Below are positions 1 through 8,995 of a stretch of DNA of 64,000 nucleotides, piece after piece (position 1 is the stretch's first letter; each line of letters begins with the position of its first letter). The DNA comes from Rhodanobacteraceae bacterium (GTDB lineage Bacteria > Pseudomonadota > Gammaproteobacteria > Xanthomonadales > Rhodanobacteraceae). Under the pieces are notes generated by a model. That model worked only from the letters and a program-made list of their open reading frames with translations. It did no database searches and was not told the DNA's origin. Location of the stretch: NCBI GenBank assembly GCA_016790075.1, contig JAEUPP010000006.1, positions 248,001 through 312,000 on the forward strand, in the 5' to 3' direction. A program made the translations under genes and the position numbers.

Positions 1-233
1 TGACCGCGATCCAGCGTGGCAACGAGACGCGCATCGAGGTCGCCGACCGCGGCTGCGGCATGAGCGAAGCGGTGCTGGCCAATGCATTGCTGCCGTTTTA
101 TTCGACCAAGCGCTCGGGGTCGGGGCTAGGCCTGGCGCTCGCGCGCGAGATTGCCGAAGCCCACGGCGGCCGTATCGCACTTGTCAACCGCGATGGCGGC
201 GGTCTGAGTGTGACCCTGGTACTGCCGCGCTGA
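1..233 (+). CDS. Sensor histidine kinase, C-terminal end (partial)
   Basis: The gene enters from the left edge; only the last 76 residues are visible. They contain the later ATP-binding boxes of a histidine kinase (HATPase_c fold): a G1-type DRGCGM, an F-box FYSTKRSG and a G2-type GSGLGLALAREIAEAHGG, then a short beta strand and the stop. This is the catalytic half that binds ATP and phosphorylates the dimerisation-domain histidine. The N-box, HisKA domain and sensor region lie outside the window, so the signal is unknown. Spacing of the G2 box and the short C-terminus resemble NtrY/PilS-type kinases, but that is only an impression. The next gene starts 121 bases downstream with its own ribosome binding site. 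Confidence 0.85.
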   Translation, partial: TAIQRGNETRIEVADRGCGMSEAVLANALLPFYSTKRSGSGLGLALAREIAEAHGGRIALVNRDGGGLSVTLVLPR

Positions 234-354
234 GGCTCGCCGGCGCTCCGGCACGAGTCCGCTCTGGGCCCAAACTGCTGGCGCCCGTTACGCCAACCCC
301 CATCGACCCCGGCGCCAGTTGCTATGATCCGGCCGACGGAGGAAGTCGCTTGCC

Positions 355-3300
355 ATGCCCCAGACGCCGGTAAAGATTCCTGGATATGAATTCCTGCGCC
401 AGCTTGGCTCGGGAGGCATGTCCACGGTCTGGCTGGCGGTGCAGGAGTCGCTGCAGCGCAAGATCGCGATCAAGCTGATGAAGCGCGCGCACGACAGCTC
501 GTCGGACGATGCGCGCCAGTTCGAGAAGCGTTTCCTGCTCGAAGGCCGCACCATGGCGAAGTTGCCGCATCGCAATATCGTTGCGGTCTACGACATCGTT
601 TCTACCGATGACGTCGCCTATATCGCGATGGAATACCTGGAGGGCGGCACGCTGTCGGAGCGTATGCAGGCCGGCCTCTCGCTGGCCGATGCCATCAGCG
701 TTGTCGTGCAGATCGCCGGTGCGCTCGATTTTGCCCACAGCCAGGGCATAGTGCATCGCGACCTCAAGCCCGCGAACATCATGTTTCGCGATGCGACTAC
801 GCCGGTCCTGACCGATTTCGGCATCGCGCGGCAGCAGGATCAGGCGGCGACGCGGCTGACCCAGACCGGGATGCTCGTCGGCACGCCGAACTACATGAGC
901 CCGGAACAGATCAGCGGCAGCGACATCGACGGCCGCTCCGATCTCTATAGCCTCGGCGTCATGTTCTATGAGCTGTTGTCAGGCAGCACGCCGTTCAACG
1001 GCGACACGCCGATTGCAGTGATGATGGCGCATCTGACCCAGCCGCCACCGCCGCTTGATGCAGAATTCGCCCACTTCCAGCCTGTGCTGGACAAGATGCT
1101 CGCGAAGAACCGCGACGAGCGGTATGCCACCTTGCATGAGTTCGTCGTTGCGCTGAAACAGCGTGTGGTCGCTAGCGATACCCTGCTGATGCGCCTGCAG
1201 CTGACGCCGGGCATGACCTCGTCGGAGCAACTGCGCCAGCTCGGCTTTACAGCCAGCGATCCCGCCGGCAGCGGCCTGCGCAGTGCGGCCAGCTTGCAGC
1301 AGTCCACGCCGCTGCCGCGCCCACAGGACGTGGCAGCACGCAAGACTGGCGGAGCTTCGTCACCGGCTCGTCCGGCGCCAGCACCGCCCACGCCGACGGC
1401 AAGGCGTGCCGCCGCACCGACAGCGCTGCCGCCGTCGCGCCCACCGCCTCCGCGTCCATTGCTCTGGCCATGGCTGGCCGCCGCTGGCGTGCTGTTGCTG
1501 GGGCTTATCGGCGTCGGCATCTGGAGCTGGCAGGCCGGCTCGGGCCTGTCGGCCGAGGAGCGAGCACTGGTTGGCTACTGGATCAAGGACGCCGAGCGCA
1601 TGGCGGGGGAAAGCAAGTTCGTTTCACCGCCTGGCGATAACGCTTACGAGGTTCTGCAGAAAGTCCTGCAGAAGGATACGGAGAACGAAGCGGCTCAGGC
1701 GCTGCTGGAACGCATCGCACAGGCGCTGCGTGCGGAGGCCGAAGCCGCCCTGACCAAGGGCGACTATGCGCTGGCCCGCGATCGTGCCGATCAGGCGCTG
1801 TTCGTGCGCAAGGACGACGCTGATCTTTCCGCGCTGAAGCAGCGTATCGATGCGGCGGTGGCGAGCGAAGAGCGCAGGAAACAGATCGAACAACTGTTGG
1901 CCGGATCGGCTGCGGCCGACAAGGCCGGCAAGCCCTTCGGTCCGGACGGCAGTTATGCGCTGCTGGTAAAGGCGCGCGACCTCGCGCCCGACGACGCGGC
2001 AGTCAAGCAGCGCGTTGATGCGTTTATCGCAGCGCAACTCGCGCCCGCACGCGAGGCGTTGGCCGGGGGCAACAGCGAGAGGGCCAATCTGCTGCTGATC
2101 GGATTGCGTCCGGAACTCGGCAACGAGGCCGCGTTTCTGGCGTTGACCAACGAAGCGACCCAGGCGCAGCGTGCGGCCGGCCTTGAAAAGCAGCTCGCGG
2201 CCCTGCTCGAACGTGGCGAAGGCGAATTGCGCGCCGGCCGTCTTGCCGAGCCTAGCGCTGCCAACGCGCTGGCCACATTGGGGCAACTGCGCGAGATCGC
2301 GGCGCAGGACAAGCGTGTGCTCGCCTTTGCCGGACAGCTTGCCGCTGCGCTGGTCGCCGAAGCGCGCCAGTCTGTGGCCAGTGCGCCGCAGCGTGCATTG
2401 GAACGCGCCGAGCTTGCCTTGCGCGCCGACCCTTCGCGTGCCGACGCGACGACATTGAAGAGCGAGATCGAACAGCGCCTGGGTCAGCGTCTGGCCGATA
2501 TCGGACGAGCGCTGTCCCAGGCCAAACAGGCGATAGCCGAGCAGCGTTACCTCGCTCCGGTCGGCAACAATGCGCGGGAAGCGCTGGAGAAGGTGCTTAA
2601 GCTCGACACCGAAAATGCCGAAGCGCGGCAATTGCTGGTCGAGTTGCCACGCCGCGTGGCCGAGGGTGTGGATGTGCGCCTGACTGCCAAGGACACCGGT
2701 GCAGCGCTTGAACTTGCGCGTAGTGGAGCGACGGCGTTCCCGGCGGATGCTGCGCTCAAGGCTTTGCTCGCCCGGCTGGAAGCGCAGGCGCAGACCGAGC
2801 AGCGTGAGGCGGAAGCCAAAGCCTCGCGCGAGCGTATTGCGAATGCGATCGGTGCTACGCCGGTGCGCGTTGATTCGTTGGCCAGCGCCGCCGCAGCGTT
2901 GAATGCGTTGCTCGCGGCGGATCCGCGCGATGCCGAAGCTTTGGCCTTGCGCACGCGCCTGGCAGAAACCACAGCAGCCGCGCAGCGTGCGGCTGTCAGT
3001 CTCGTCGAATTCGATGCGCTGGCGGGTTTTGTCCGCAGCAATGAAAAGCTGTTGGCGGGCGAGCCGGCGGCGATGGCTTTGCTGCGGGACGCGCCAGCCT
3101 TGCGCCAGAAACTCGAACAGATGGAGCAGGAACGTCTGGCAGCGCTGCAAGGCGAACTGATGCTCAATGCGCAGCCCTGGGCCCAGGTCGAATCCATCGT
3201 TGATGGCAACCGCAAGGCGGTGAGCCTGCCAGGTGAGGCCAGCACCCCGTTCGCACTGAAACTTCCGGCGGGCAACTACGTCATCACCTTCCGTCATCCG

Positions 3301-3417
3301 CAGGCGAGCAAGCCGGTTACGGTCATCGCCAAAGTCGAAGCGCAGCGCCGTGCCGTGGCCAACGCGGCATTCCCCACCATCTCGGCAGAGGACTATTTCT
3401 CGCGTGCGGGCTGGTAA
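355..3417 (+). CDS. Transmembrane Hanks-type Ser/Thr protein kinase with repeat-rich periplasmic part
   Basis: This 1020-residue protein has an N-terminal PknB-like kinase domain (about residues 10-265). The glycine loop is GSGGMSTV, the ATP lysine is near K40, the catalytic loop is HRDLKPAN (D136), and DFG lies at 154-156 followed by GTPNYMSPEQ, so the kinase looks active. A Pro/Ala/Arg linker (about 320-365) precedes one membrane segment (about 370-390, LWPWLAAAGVLLLGLIGVG). The remaining 600 residues are helical TPR-like repeats and probably periplasmic. At least two copies of a PPGDNAYEVLQKVL / PVGNNAREALEKVL module (near 422 and 730) match the TonB transducer at 18149. The last 90 residues resemble a PEGA-type beta domain (LPAGNYVITFRHPQASKPV). 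GGAGGAAG at 339-346 fixes the ATG. The stop overlaps the next gene by 14 bases, so the two are probably co-translated. Confidence 0.93.
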   Translation: MPQTPVKIPGYEFLRQLGSGGMSTVWLAVQESLQRKIAIKLMKRAHDSSSDDARQFEKRFLLEGRTMAKLPHRNIVAVYDIVSTDDVAYIAMEYLEGGTLSERMQAGLSLADAISVVVQIAGALDFAHSQGIVHRDLKPANIMFRDATTPVLTDFGIARQQDQAATRLTQTGMLVGTPNYMSPEQISGSDIDGRSDLYSLGVMFYELLSGSTPFNGDTPIAVMMAHLTQPPPPLDAEFAHFQPVLDKMLAKNRDERYATLHEFVVALKQRVVASDTLLMRLQLTPGMTSSEQLRQLGFTASDPAGSGLRSAASLQQSTPLPRPQDVAARKTGGASSPARPAPAPPTPTARRAAAPTALPPSRPPPPRPLLWPWLAAAGVLLLGLIGVGIWSWQAGSGLSAEERALVGYWIKDAERMAGESKFVSPPGDNAYEVLQKVLQKDTENEAAQALLERIAQALRAEAEAALTKGDYALARDRADQALFVRKDDADLSALKQRIDAAVASEERRKQIEQLLAGSAAADKAGKPFGPDGSYALLVKARDLAPDDAAVKQRVDAFIAAQLAPAREALAGGNSERANLLLIGLRPELGNEAAFLALTNEATQAQRAAGLEKQLAALLERGEGELRAGRLAEPSAANALATLGQLREIAAQDKRVLAFAGQLAAALVAEARQSVASAPQRALERAELALRADPSRADATTLKSEIEQRLGQRLADIGRALSQAKQAIAEQRYLAPVGNNAREALEKVLKLDTENAEARQLLVELPRRVAEGVDVRLTAKDTGAALELARSGATAFPADAALKALLARLEAQAQTEQREAEAKASRERIANAIGATPVRVDSLASAAAALNALLAADPRDAEALALRTRLAETTAAAQRAAVSLVEFDALAGFVRSNEKLLAGEPAAMALLRDAPALRQKLEQMEQERLAALQGELMLNAQPWAQVESIVDGNRKAVSLPGEASTPFALKLPAGNYVITFRHPQASKPVTVIAKVEAQRRAVANAAFPTISAEDYFSRAGW

Positions 3418-4258
3418 AGGAATCTGCGCCCTGATCGTGGCGCTCATCGTGGCGTCGCCGACGGCGGCCGACTACAAGGACAGTTACAGTCGCGGGCTGG
3501 AAGCGGCGAAGGATGGCGACTGGGCGACAGTGCGCGCACGTATGCAGGAAGCGATGGCGGACAATCCCGCCGCCGCGCCGCGTGTGCGCCTCTACGGTCA
3601 GCGTTGGGAGCCGTATGTGCCGCAGTATTATCTCGGCCTCGCCGCGTTCAAGCAGGGTGACTGTGCCACCGCGCTGGCGCAGTGGCGTTCATCGGCGAAT
3701 GCCGCGGTCATAGGCAGCGTGCCAGGCCTCAAGGCCGATCAGGACCGTGACAGTGCGAGCTGTGATACGCGGCTTGCTCAGCAGACCAGGCCCGAACCTG
3801 TGAAGCCTGACCCCAGGGGCAGCACGACGCCTGTTGCGCCGGACGGTGACCGCGATACCCCCAAACCGCCGCCCAAGCCCGAGCCGACAAAACCCGAGCC
3901 GCGGCCTGAACCGGTCAGGCCGGAGCCGGCAAAGCCGCCGCCGAAACCGGCAGAAACGCCGATCGCACAACGTGTGCCAGCGCCGTTGCTGGACGCGTTT
4001 CGCAATTACCTGAGTGGTCGCTACGCCGATGTGGTGCGTATCAACCCGGACAGCTATACCGATGCGCGCGCACGCGCCCAGGCCTATCTGATTCGTGCGG
4101 CCGCGCGGCAAATCCAGGCCGAGCTCGACAATTCGCCCGCGGGGCTCGATGCCGCACGTGCCGACATCCGCGCAGTGCGTGCGGCGAGTCCGAATCTGGT
4201 GCCGGACCCGGCGCTGTTCTCGCCGCGCTTCCGCAGTCTTTATAACGCGACGCGCTGA
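3404..4258 (+). CDS. Exported proline-rich protein, kinase partner candidate
   Basis: Hypothetical protein of 284 residues. I chose the GTG at 3404, inside the end of the kinase gene, because AGAGGA lies just upstream and the product then begins with a clean signal peptide (MRAGKGICALIVALIVASPTAA). An in-frame upstream ATG at 3350 would hide that signal. Residues about 25-120 look like a TPR-like pair of helices (YYLGLAAFKQGDCATALAQW). A low-complexity Pro/Lys/Glu hinge of PKPEPTKPEP type follows (about 140-190), suited to spanning periplasm or wall. A second short helical domain closes the protein. The translational overlap suggests it works with the kinase, perhaps as a periplasmic partner of its repeat domain; that is inference. 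No enzymatic motif is visible. Confidence 0.75.
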   Translation: MRAGKGICALIVALIVASPTAADYKDSYSRGLEAAKDGDWATVRARMQEAMADNPAAAPRVRLYGQRWEPYVPQYYLGLAAFKQGDCATALAQWRSSANAAVIGSVPGLKADQDRDSASCDTRLAQQTRPEPVKPDPRGSTTPVAPDGDRDTPKPPPKPEPTKPEPRPEPVRPEPAKPPPKPAETPIAQRVPAPLLDAFRNYLSGRYADVVRINPDSYTDARARAQAYLIRAAARQIQAELDNSPAGLDAARADIRAVRAASPNLVPDPALFSPRFRSLYNATR

Positions 4259-4432
4259 CAGGCGAGCGTCCGTACGGCATTGGCGTCGTCGCGCTCTGTA
4301 GGCTAGGCAACGATCGCGCGTAGCCGTACCTGTTCGTGTATGGCTGTCAGCGACGTTGCATTGCGGCGCACCGGCGACTGCGCTAGCGTGGCGCGGCCGG
4401 ACAACGGTGTGGATCTGGCGATGGGAGGCACT

Positions 4433-7267
4433 ATGCGTGGGTTGATTCTGGCCGTGATGGCTATTGCAGGTATATGGTCCGGCGGCCTGACCTATGCGGG
4501 AACACCGCCGACAACGTTTACGGACCGTCTTGAGGGCGATGCGCCGGGAACGGTGCAGGTAGGCACTAGTATCGCCTTGGGGTGGGCCGCAATTTCACCC
4601 GCCTGCAGCTATGACGGCAGCACCTTTCCTGCCGGGGTCCGCTTCGACAACTGGCCGGTCAATGCCGGCGGCCCCACGACCGCTCCGGTCTGCAACAACA
4701 CGGCGAGTTGTTCGGCGCCGCACCCGACGACGCTGTTCCTGTCCGTGCCCGGCAGCTATCGGTTCGTTGTCACTTGCCTCAGCTTCGGCGGACCGCAAGC
4801 CACGTCCAGCATCGACGTCATCGCGGTCCAAGCCCCAACTTCCGAACGTGTTGCGCTGAACTTGTCGGCCAGCACGCCGGGTCCGGTGCGACCTGGGGCT
4901 TCGTTCGACTACACGTTGTCGCTGAACAACAACGGCGGTTTTCGCCTGAGCGCACCGACGACGACCCTGGCCTTGCCGGGTGAAGTCGGTTTCGTCAGCA
5001 GCACTTGTGCAACCGCGAGCAGCGGCAACGTGGTCTGGAGCCTGCCTAATGGCCTGGCTGCGGGTGACAATGCACGTTGCAAGGTTTCTGTGCGCCTTAA
5101 CAGTATTCCGGCCGGCGACGTGATTTCCGCGTCGGCAAGTACGAGTTTTTCCATACTGTCGTCATCGTTTTCCTTGCGCGCAACCGAACAGATCAGCACG
5201 CTGCGGCGTTCACGTCCATTGAGCCTCAGGCGCGACGGCGCGCCGACCACATTGGATTCCGTATCGCCGGTGATTAGCGGGGACGGCAGCTTAGTTCTGT
5301 TCTCGACACGCCAGCGCGGGTTGACGGCCGATGACAGCAACACCGGCGGTGCCGATATCGTGCTGAAGAACCGCCGTGACGGATCCGCGCGTGTCGTCAG
5401 TGTGCGCACCAGTGACGGCGTCGCGCTACGCGGTAGCAGTACGTCGCCGACCATCTCGGCGAATGGCCGCGCCCTCGCCTTTGTCTATGAACCACTTGCG
5501 CCGACCGGATTGAAGGCAGGCGAATCTGGCCAGCTTTGCAGCGCCCCGCCTAACGGTTTGTTCCGCCCGACCTGCACGACTACGGCTCCTAATGGCCAAC
5601 CTCTCTCGGGCCCAGCGGAAGGGCCGAGCATGTCCGCTGACGGCAAGCTAATGGCTTTCTGTTCATCGGCGAGTAACTGGGTAAACGGTGATGGCAACGG
5701 TGCAAAAGACGTATTCGTCATGGACATGACCAGCAGCGCGGTTACTTTGGTCTCGACCAATGCTGCGGGAGTCCAGGGCAATGGCGACAGCTGTGATGCG
5801 ATGATTTCCGGCAATGCCAAATACGTCGTGTTCCGCACGCGCGCGACTAACCTCGGCGGTACCTCGAACTGGCAGGTCGTACGCAAGAATCTCGAGTCGG
5901 GGCAGATCGAACGCCTTAGCCAGGACAGCGCAGGAGCCGCGGCGAACGCCGATGCGGGCCGTCCTTCCGTCTCCTACAACGGTCAGCGCGTTGCCTTCGC
6001 GTCGCGTGCCAACAACCTCGTTGCCGGTCTGCTGGGGGGCAACAATAAGGTGTACATCTACTACACCCCCGGAGGAGCTGCGATCGGGCTCGACGGTGGC
6101 GTGACCAAGGAGATCGGCAACGGCCTGTTCGGGGTGCGCAATACCGTCGGCAACACGCCGAACGGCGATTCCGATGATCCGGTGATTTCCTGCAACGGCG
6201 GTTCCGTGGCGTTCGGATCCAGCGCCAGCGATCTGATCTCCGGTGATGTCGGTGGCACCAAGGACGTGTTCGTCGTCGATGCGCAAACCGGATCAGCCCG
6301 CCGTGCGCAGGCGACCGGCAGCGGCGAACCGAACGGACCGTCAACCAGCCCGGCGATGAACTGCGAGGGCACGGCCCTCGTATTCCAGTCCAGTGCAAAC
6401 AATGTGGACCCGGGTGATCCAAACCCGAATACGGATGTTTATGTTCAGGAAGATCCGCAGGGCGCCGACGGCGGCACACCAGGCACGCTTGGCGGAGCCG
6501 TCAGCGGCAACTGGTTCAATCCGGGGCAGAGTGGTCACGGCTATCTGGTCGAAGCCTTGCCCGATGGCCGCTATTACCTGACCTGGTATCTTTATGTCGA
6601 CGGGCAGCCGCTGTTCCTGCAGGGCGTGGGTCCGGCGCAAGGCAACGTTGTTGATGTGCCCGTATACAGCACGCGTTCGACCGGATTCCCCGTAGGGACC
6701 AGTGGTGTCACCAACTCAAGCTGGGGACGCCTCAAGATGACGTTCAACAACAACGACACGGCGTCTGTGGAGTGGACCCCGACCGCGTTCGGGTTCTCAG
6801 CCGGAACCATGACCTTGCGCCGCCTGACGGTGCCGGCGTTGGCCCAGTCCGATCCACCGGGCGCTGTTATCAAGGCCTGCTATAGCGGCATCTGGTTTGA
6901 GCCGGCTCGCTCGGGCTACGGCTTCAATCTCGAGGTTATCGAGCAGGGTGAGGGCAACCGGGCTGTAGTGGCGTACTGGTACACCTACCGGCCTGACGGC
7001 AGTCCGCTCTGGCTTAGCGGCGTGGGGCGCCCGGCGGGCGGCCAGGTGCGTGTCGACCTCTATCAGGGGGGTGGAAGTGGTGCGCAGTTCCCCTTCAACT
7101 TCGTCTCCGATTCGGTGACGCAGACATTATGGGGCAGTGCGACCTTGCGCTTTACCTCGAACAATACGCTGGAAGTTGCCTATACACCGGCCTTGAGCGG
7201 CTATGCCGCCGGCAGCGCGAATCTCGTGCGGTTGACCGAGCTGTCCGGACGCGCCTGCGTGAACTGA
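4433..7267 (+). CDS. Large secreted protein: DUF11-like domain, beta-propeller and two C-terminal modules
   Basis: The ATG at 4433 has GGGAGG seven bases upstream and gives a 944-residue protein with signal peptide MRGLILAVMAIAGIWSGGLTYAG. An upstream in-frame ATG at 4340 lacks a binding site and would bury the signal. After an N-terminal all-beta region comes a DUF11-like stretch (about 140-260). Next are PD40/TolB-like propeller blades with repeated forms such as ISGDGSLVLFSTR, MSADGKLMAFCSSASN and VSYNGQRVAFASRANNLV (about 260-680). Two related modules end the protein: GNWFNPGQSGHGYLVE near 692 and SGIWFEPARSGYGFNLE near 818, each followed by a WY-x-Y-x-DGxPLWLxGVG pattern. I know these modules from many xanthomonad secreted proteins, but their role is not established. 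It is probably extracellular or surface-bound; substrate unknown. Confidence 0.85.
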   Translation: MRGLILAVMAIAGIWSGGLTYAGTPPTTFTDRLEGDAPGTVQVGTSIALGWAAISPACSYDGSTFPAGVRFDNWPVNAGGPTTAPVCNNTASCSAPHPTTLFLSVPGSYRFVVTCLSFGGPQATSSIDVIAVQAPTSERVALNLSASTPGPVRPGASFDYTLSLNNNGGFRLSAPTTTLALPGEVGFVSSTCATASSGNVVWSLPNGLAAGDNARCKVSVRLNSIPAGDVISASASTSFSILSSSFSLRATEQISTLRRSRPLSLRRDGAPTTLDSVSPVISGDGSLVLFSTRQRGLTADDSNTGGADIVLKNRRDGSARVVSVRTSDGVALRGSSTSPTISANGRALAFVYEPLAPTGLKAGESGQLCSAPPNGLFRPTCTTTAPNGQPLSGPAEGPSMSADGKLMAFCSSASNWVNGDGNGAKDVFVMDMTSSAVTLVSTNAAGVQGNGDSCDAMISGNAKYVVFRTRATNLGGTSNWQVVRKNLESGQIERLSQDSAGAAANADAGRPSVSYNGQRVAFASRANNLVAGLLGGNNKVYIYYTPGGAAIGLDGGVTKEIGNGLFGVRNTVGNTPNGDSDDPVISCNGGSVAFGSSASDLISGDVGGTKDVFVVDAQTGSARRAQATGSGEPNGPSTSPAMNCEGTALVFQSSANNVDPGDPNPNTDVYVQEDPQGADGGTPGTLGGAVSGNWFNPGQSGHGYLVEALPDGRYYLTWYLYVDGQPLFLQGVGPAQGNVVDVPVYSTRSTGFPVGTSGVTNSSWGRLKMTFNNNDTASVEWTPTAFGFSAGTMTLRRLTVPALAQSDPPGAVIKACYSGIWFEPARSGYGFNLEVIEQGEGNRAVVAYWYTYRPDGSPLWLSGVGRPAGGQVRVDLYQGGGSGAQFPFNFVSDSVTQTLWGSATLRFTSNNTLEVAYTPALSGYAAGSANLVRLTELSGRACVN

Positions 7268-7314
7268 GCCCTGCAGCCGTGGAATGCCGTCAACGGTGTT
7301 TCGTGGCTGCCGTG

Positions 7315-7353
7315 GCAACAAAAAACGGCGCTCATGGCGCCGTTTTTTGTTGC
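7315..7353. terminator. Bidirectional intrinsic terminator
   Basis: Perfect 17-bp inverted repeat (7315-7331 with 7337-7353) with a 5-base loop. The stem carries six A on one side and six T on the other around a GGCGC core. It lies between the convergent genes ending at 7267 (+) and 7368 (-), so it can end transcription both ways. Confidence 0.92.
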
Positions 7354-7367
7354 GCTAGGGCAGTTGC

Positions 7368-8663
7368 TCAGAAGCGATAAACGCCTGAAACCGAATACGT
7401 ATCGAGACCATCGGAGAGGTCGGCGGCAAAGTCGAGCTGGAAGCTCTTGAACGCCCAGCCGCCGCCAAAACTGTAATGATTCTCCGAGCCGCGGCCGCCG
7501 GCGAACAACGTTGCGAGCACCGCTTGTGTGGCATCGGCCGGGGTGCCGCTAAAGCTGACCGAGTGGCGCGGGTCGTGCCACATGCCAGCACGCAGGCTGA
7601 ACGGGGCGGACATGTTGGCAAATGTATACTCTGCGCCAAGATGAACTTCGGTGCCGTCTTCAAGGTTAAGGCGGTTCGCCGCTTGCTGTATGTTAAACAA
7701 CGTGTTGATGTCGTCAGTCAGCTGCGAATACATGACCCGGTCAAGGTCGAAGTTCACGACGAGGGCATCGGTGGGGCGCCACGACAGGCCGATGCCGAAA
7801 ATGTCCGGAATATCAAAGCGCACATTGCGCAGCGAGGCGACGGTCTGCGGCTGCGGCAGCGGATTGCCCTCGACGTCGCTGTACAGCACGTTGACTGCGC
7901 TGTAGTCGAAACGCGGCGCCCTGCGGTAGGTCGCGCCGAGGCTCAGCGCATCGCTGAGTTTGAAGCGCGCACCGATATTGAAGCCAAAGGCATTGTCGTC
8001 GCCGTTCTGAAACTGGCGCGACGCGACCTTGATGTCGTTCGGATCAATGTCGTCGACGCGCACGGTCGCCGTGTCAAAGCGGAAATCGTAGCGAGCCAGG
8101 CCGAAACCCAGCGAAACGCCGTCGCCAGCCTTGAATGCCGCAGCCGCGCCGAGGCTGACGATCTTGAGGTCGGCGATCGAGCGGAACGGGAACAGACGGA
8201 AATCACCGACATCCGCGCCGCTCAGGGTTGCGAAATCCGTATCGAAGCGAGCCAGCTCGTGGCGGTAGAACGCGAACGCCCAGCGATCGCGTGGAATCAC
8301 GACCGATAGATAGGAAGGGTTGGTGTTCGAGCTGTCGGCCTCGCTGATATTCAGGCCGTTGGCACTAAACGGGCTGATTGCAGCGCTGCCGCCGTCGATA
8401 TAGGGCGTGCTGTAGGCCGTGTGACGGGCTTCGAGCGAAACTTCGGTCTGAACAAGCTGGGTCAGGCCAGCGGGATTGGTATAGGCGGCGGTGGCATCGT
8501 CGGCAAGCCCGAGAAACGCGCCAGCCATACCAAGACTGCGGGCACCTGGGCTGGAGAAACTGAACGGAATACTCGCGTTCGTTTCCGAATCGGTGATCGC
8601 GAAAGCGCTGCTGGCGCAACTGAGCAGGGCGCTACTGACGGCAAGACAAAGAACACGCTTCAT
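7368..8663 (-). CDS. FadL/OmpP1/TodX-family outer membrane transporter
   Basis: A 431-residue outer-membrane beta-barrel. The start MKRVLCLAVSSALLSC is preceded by GGGAGA (8672-8677 on the complement) and gives a signal peptide ending at SAFA; a longer in-frame extension to 8834 is unlikely. The mature N-terminus has the FadL-family hatch signature: SFSSPGARSLGMAGAF followed by ADDATAAYTNPAGL. The rest is amphipathic strands, ending in the aromatic YRF typical of barrel insertion. The family moves hydrophobic compounds such as long-chain fatty acids or aromatics across the outer membrane. No fatty-acid genes sit next to it, so the substrate is open. Upstream genes are divergent. Confidence 0.9.
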   Translation of the reverse strand: MKRVLCLAVSSALLSCASSAFAITDSETNASIPFSFSSPGARSLGMAGAFLGLADDATAAYTNPAGLTQLVQTEVSLEARHTAYSTPYIDGGSAAISPFSANGLNISEADSSNTNPSYLSVVIPRDRWAFAFYRHELARFDTDFATLSGADVGDFRLFPFRSIADLKIVSLGAAAAFKAGDGVSLGFGLARYDFRFDTATVRVDDIDPNDIKVASRQFQNGDDNAFGFNIGARFKLSDALSLGATYRRAPRFDYSAVNVLYSDVEGNPLPQPQTVASLRNVRFDIPDIFGIGLSWRPTDALVVNFDLDRVMYSQLTDDINTLFNIQQAANRLNLEDGTEVHLGAEYTFANMSAPFSLRAGMWHDPRHSVSFSGTPADATQAVLATLFAGGRGSENHYSFGGGWAFKSFQLDFAADLSDGLDTYSVSGVYRF

Positions 8664-8995
8664 GGATGACGTCTCCCTAAGAAAGGTCTGAACAAGCGTC
8701 TGCGGCGCGCTCCTATGCTTGCCGCTTACTTCCACAACCTGGCCAAACGCTCGCCTCGTGAGCACTGGCAGTCCCCCGGCTCCGAAAGCTCCAAGAGTCA
8801 GGACCAACCCCCGATTTGACCAGCGATTCCTCACCTCGGCCGCGAAAGCCGCTATTGCGCTGCGTGGCTATCGGCGACGGCACATGCGACCAATGTTAAC
8901 ACCGAGTTATGGCCACAGTACGCAACGCGCGCGGACGGGTAGGGCCGCCTATACTTGCCGGCGTCACAAGGCGGCAAAAAAGGGGAAAACACGTC
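8664..8995. promoter_or_regulatory. Divergent promoter region between the FadL-type gene and qmcA
   Basis: A 332-base spacer between divergent genes, with no credible gene of its own. On the plus strand a good -10 hexamer TATACT lies at 8950-8955, 41 bases before the qmcA ATG, without a clear -35 at the usual spacing. A short purine run AAAAAGGGGAAAA just before 8996 is the qmcA ribosome binding site. I see no convincing promoter for the minus-strand porin beyond its ribosome binding site at 8672-8677. Confidence 0.5.

Noticed and set aside
1624-3447. Long minus-strand open frame opposite the Ser/Thr kinase
   Set aside because: Same antisense artefact; the kinase reading has intact catalytic motifs and repeats.
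4340-4432. Upstream start for the propeller protein
   Set aside because: No ribosome binding site, and it would place 31 residues before a clear signal peptide; the ATG at 4433 has GGGAGG.
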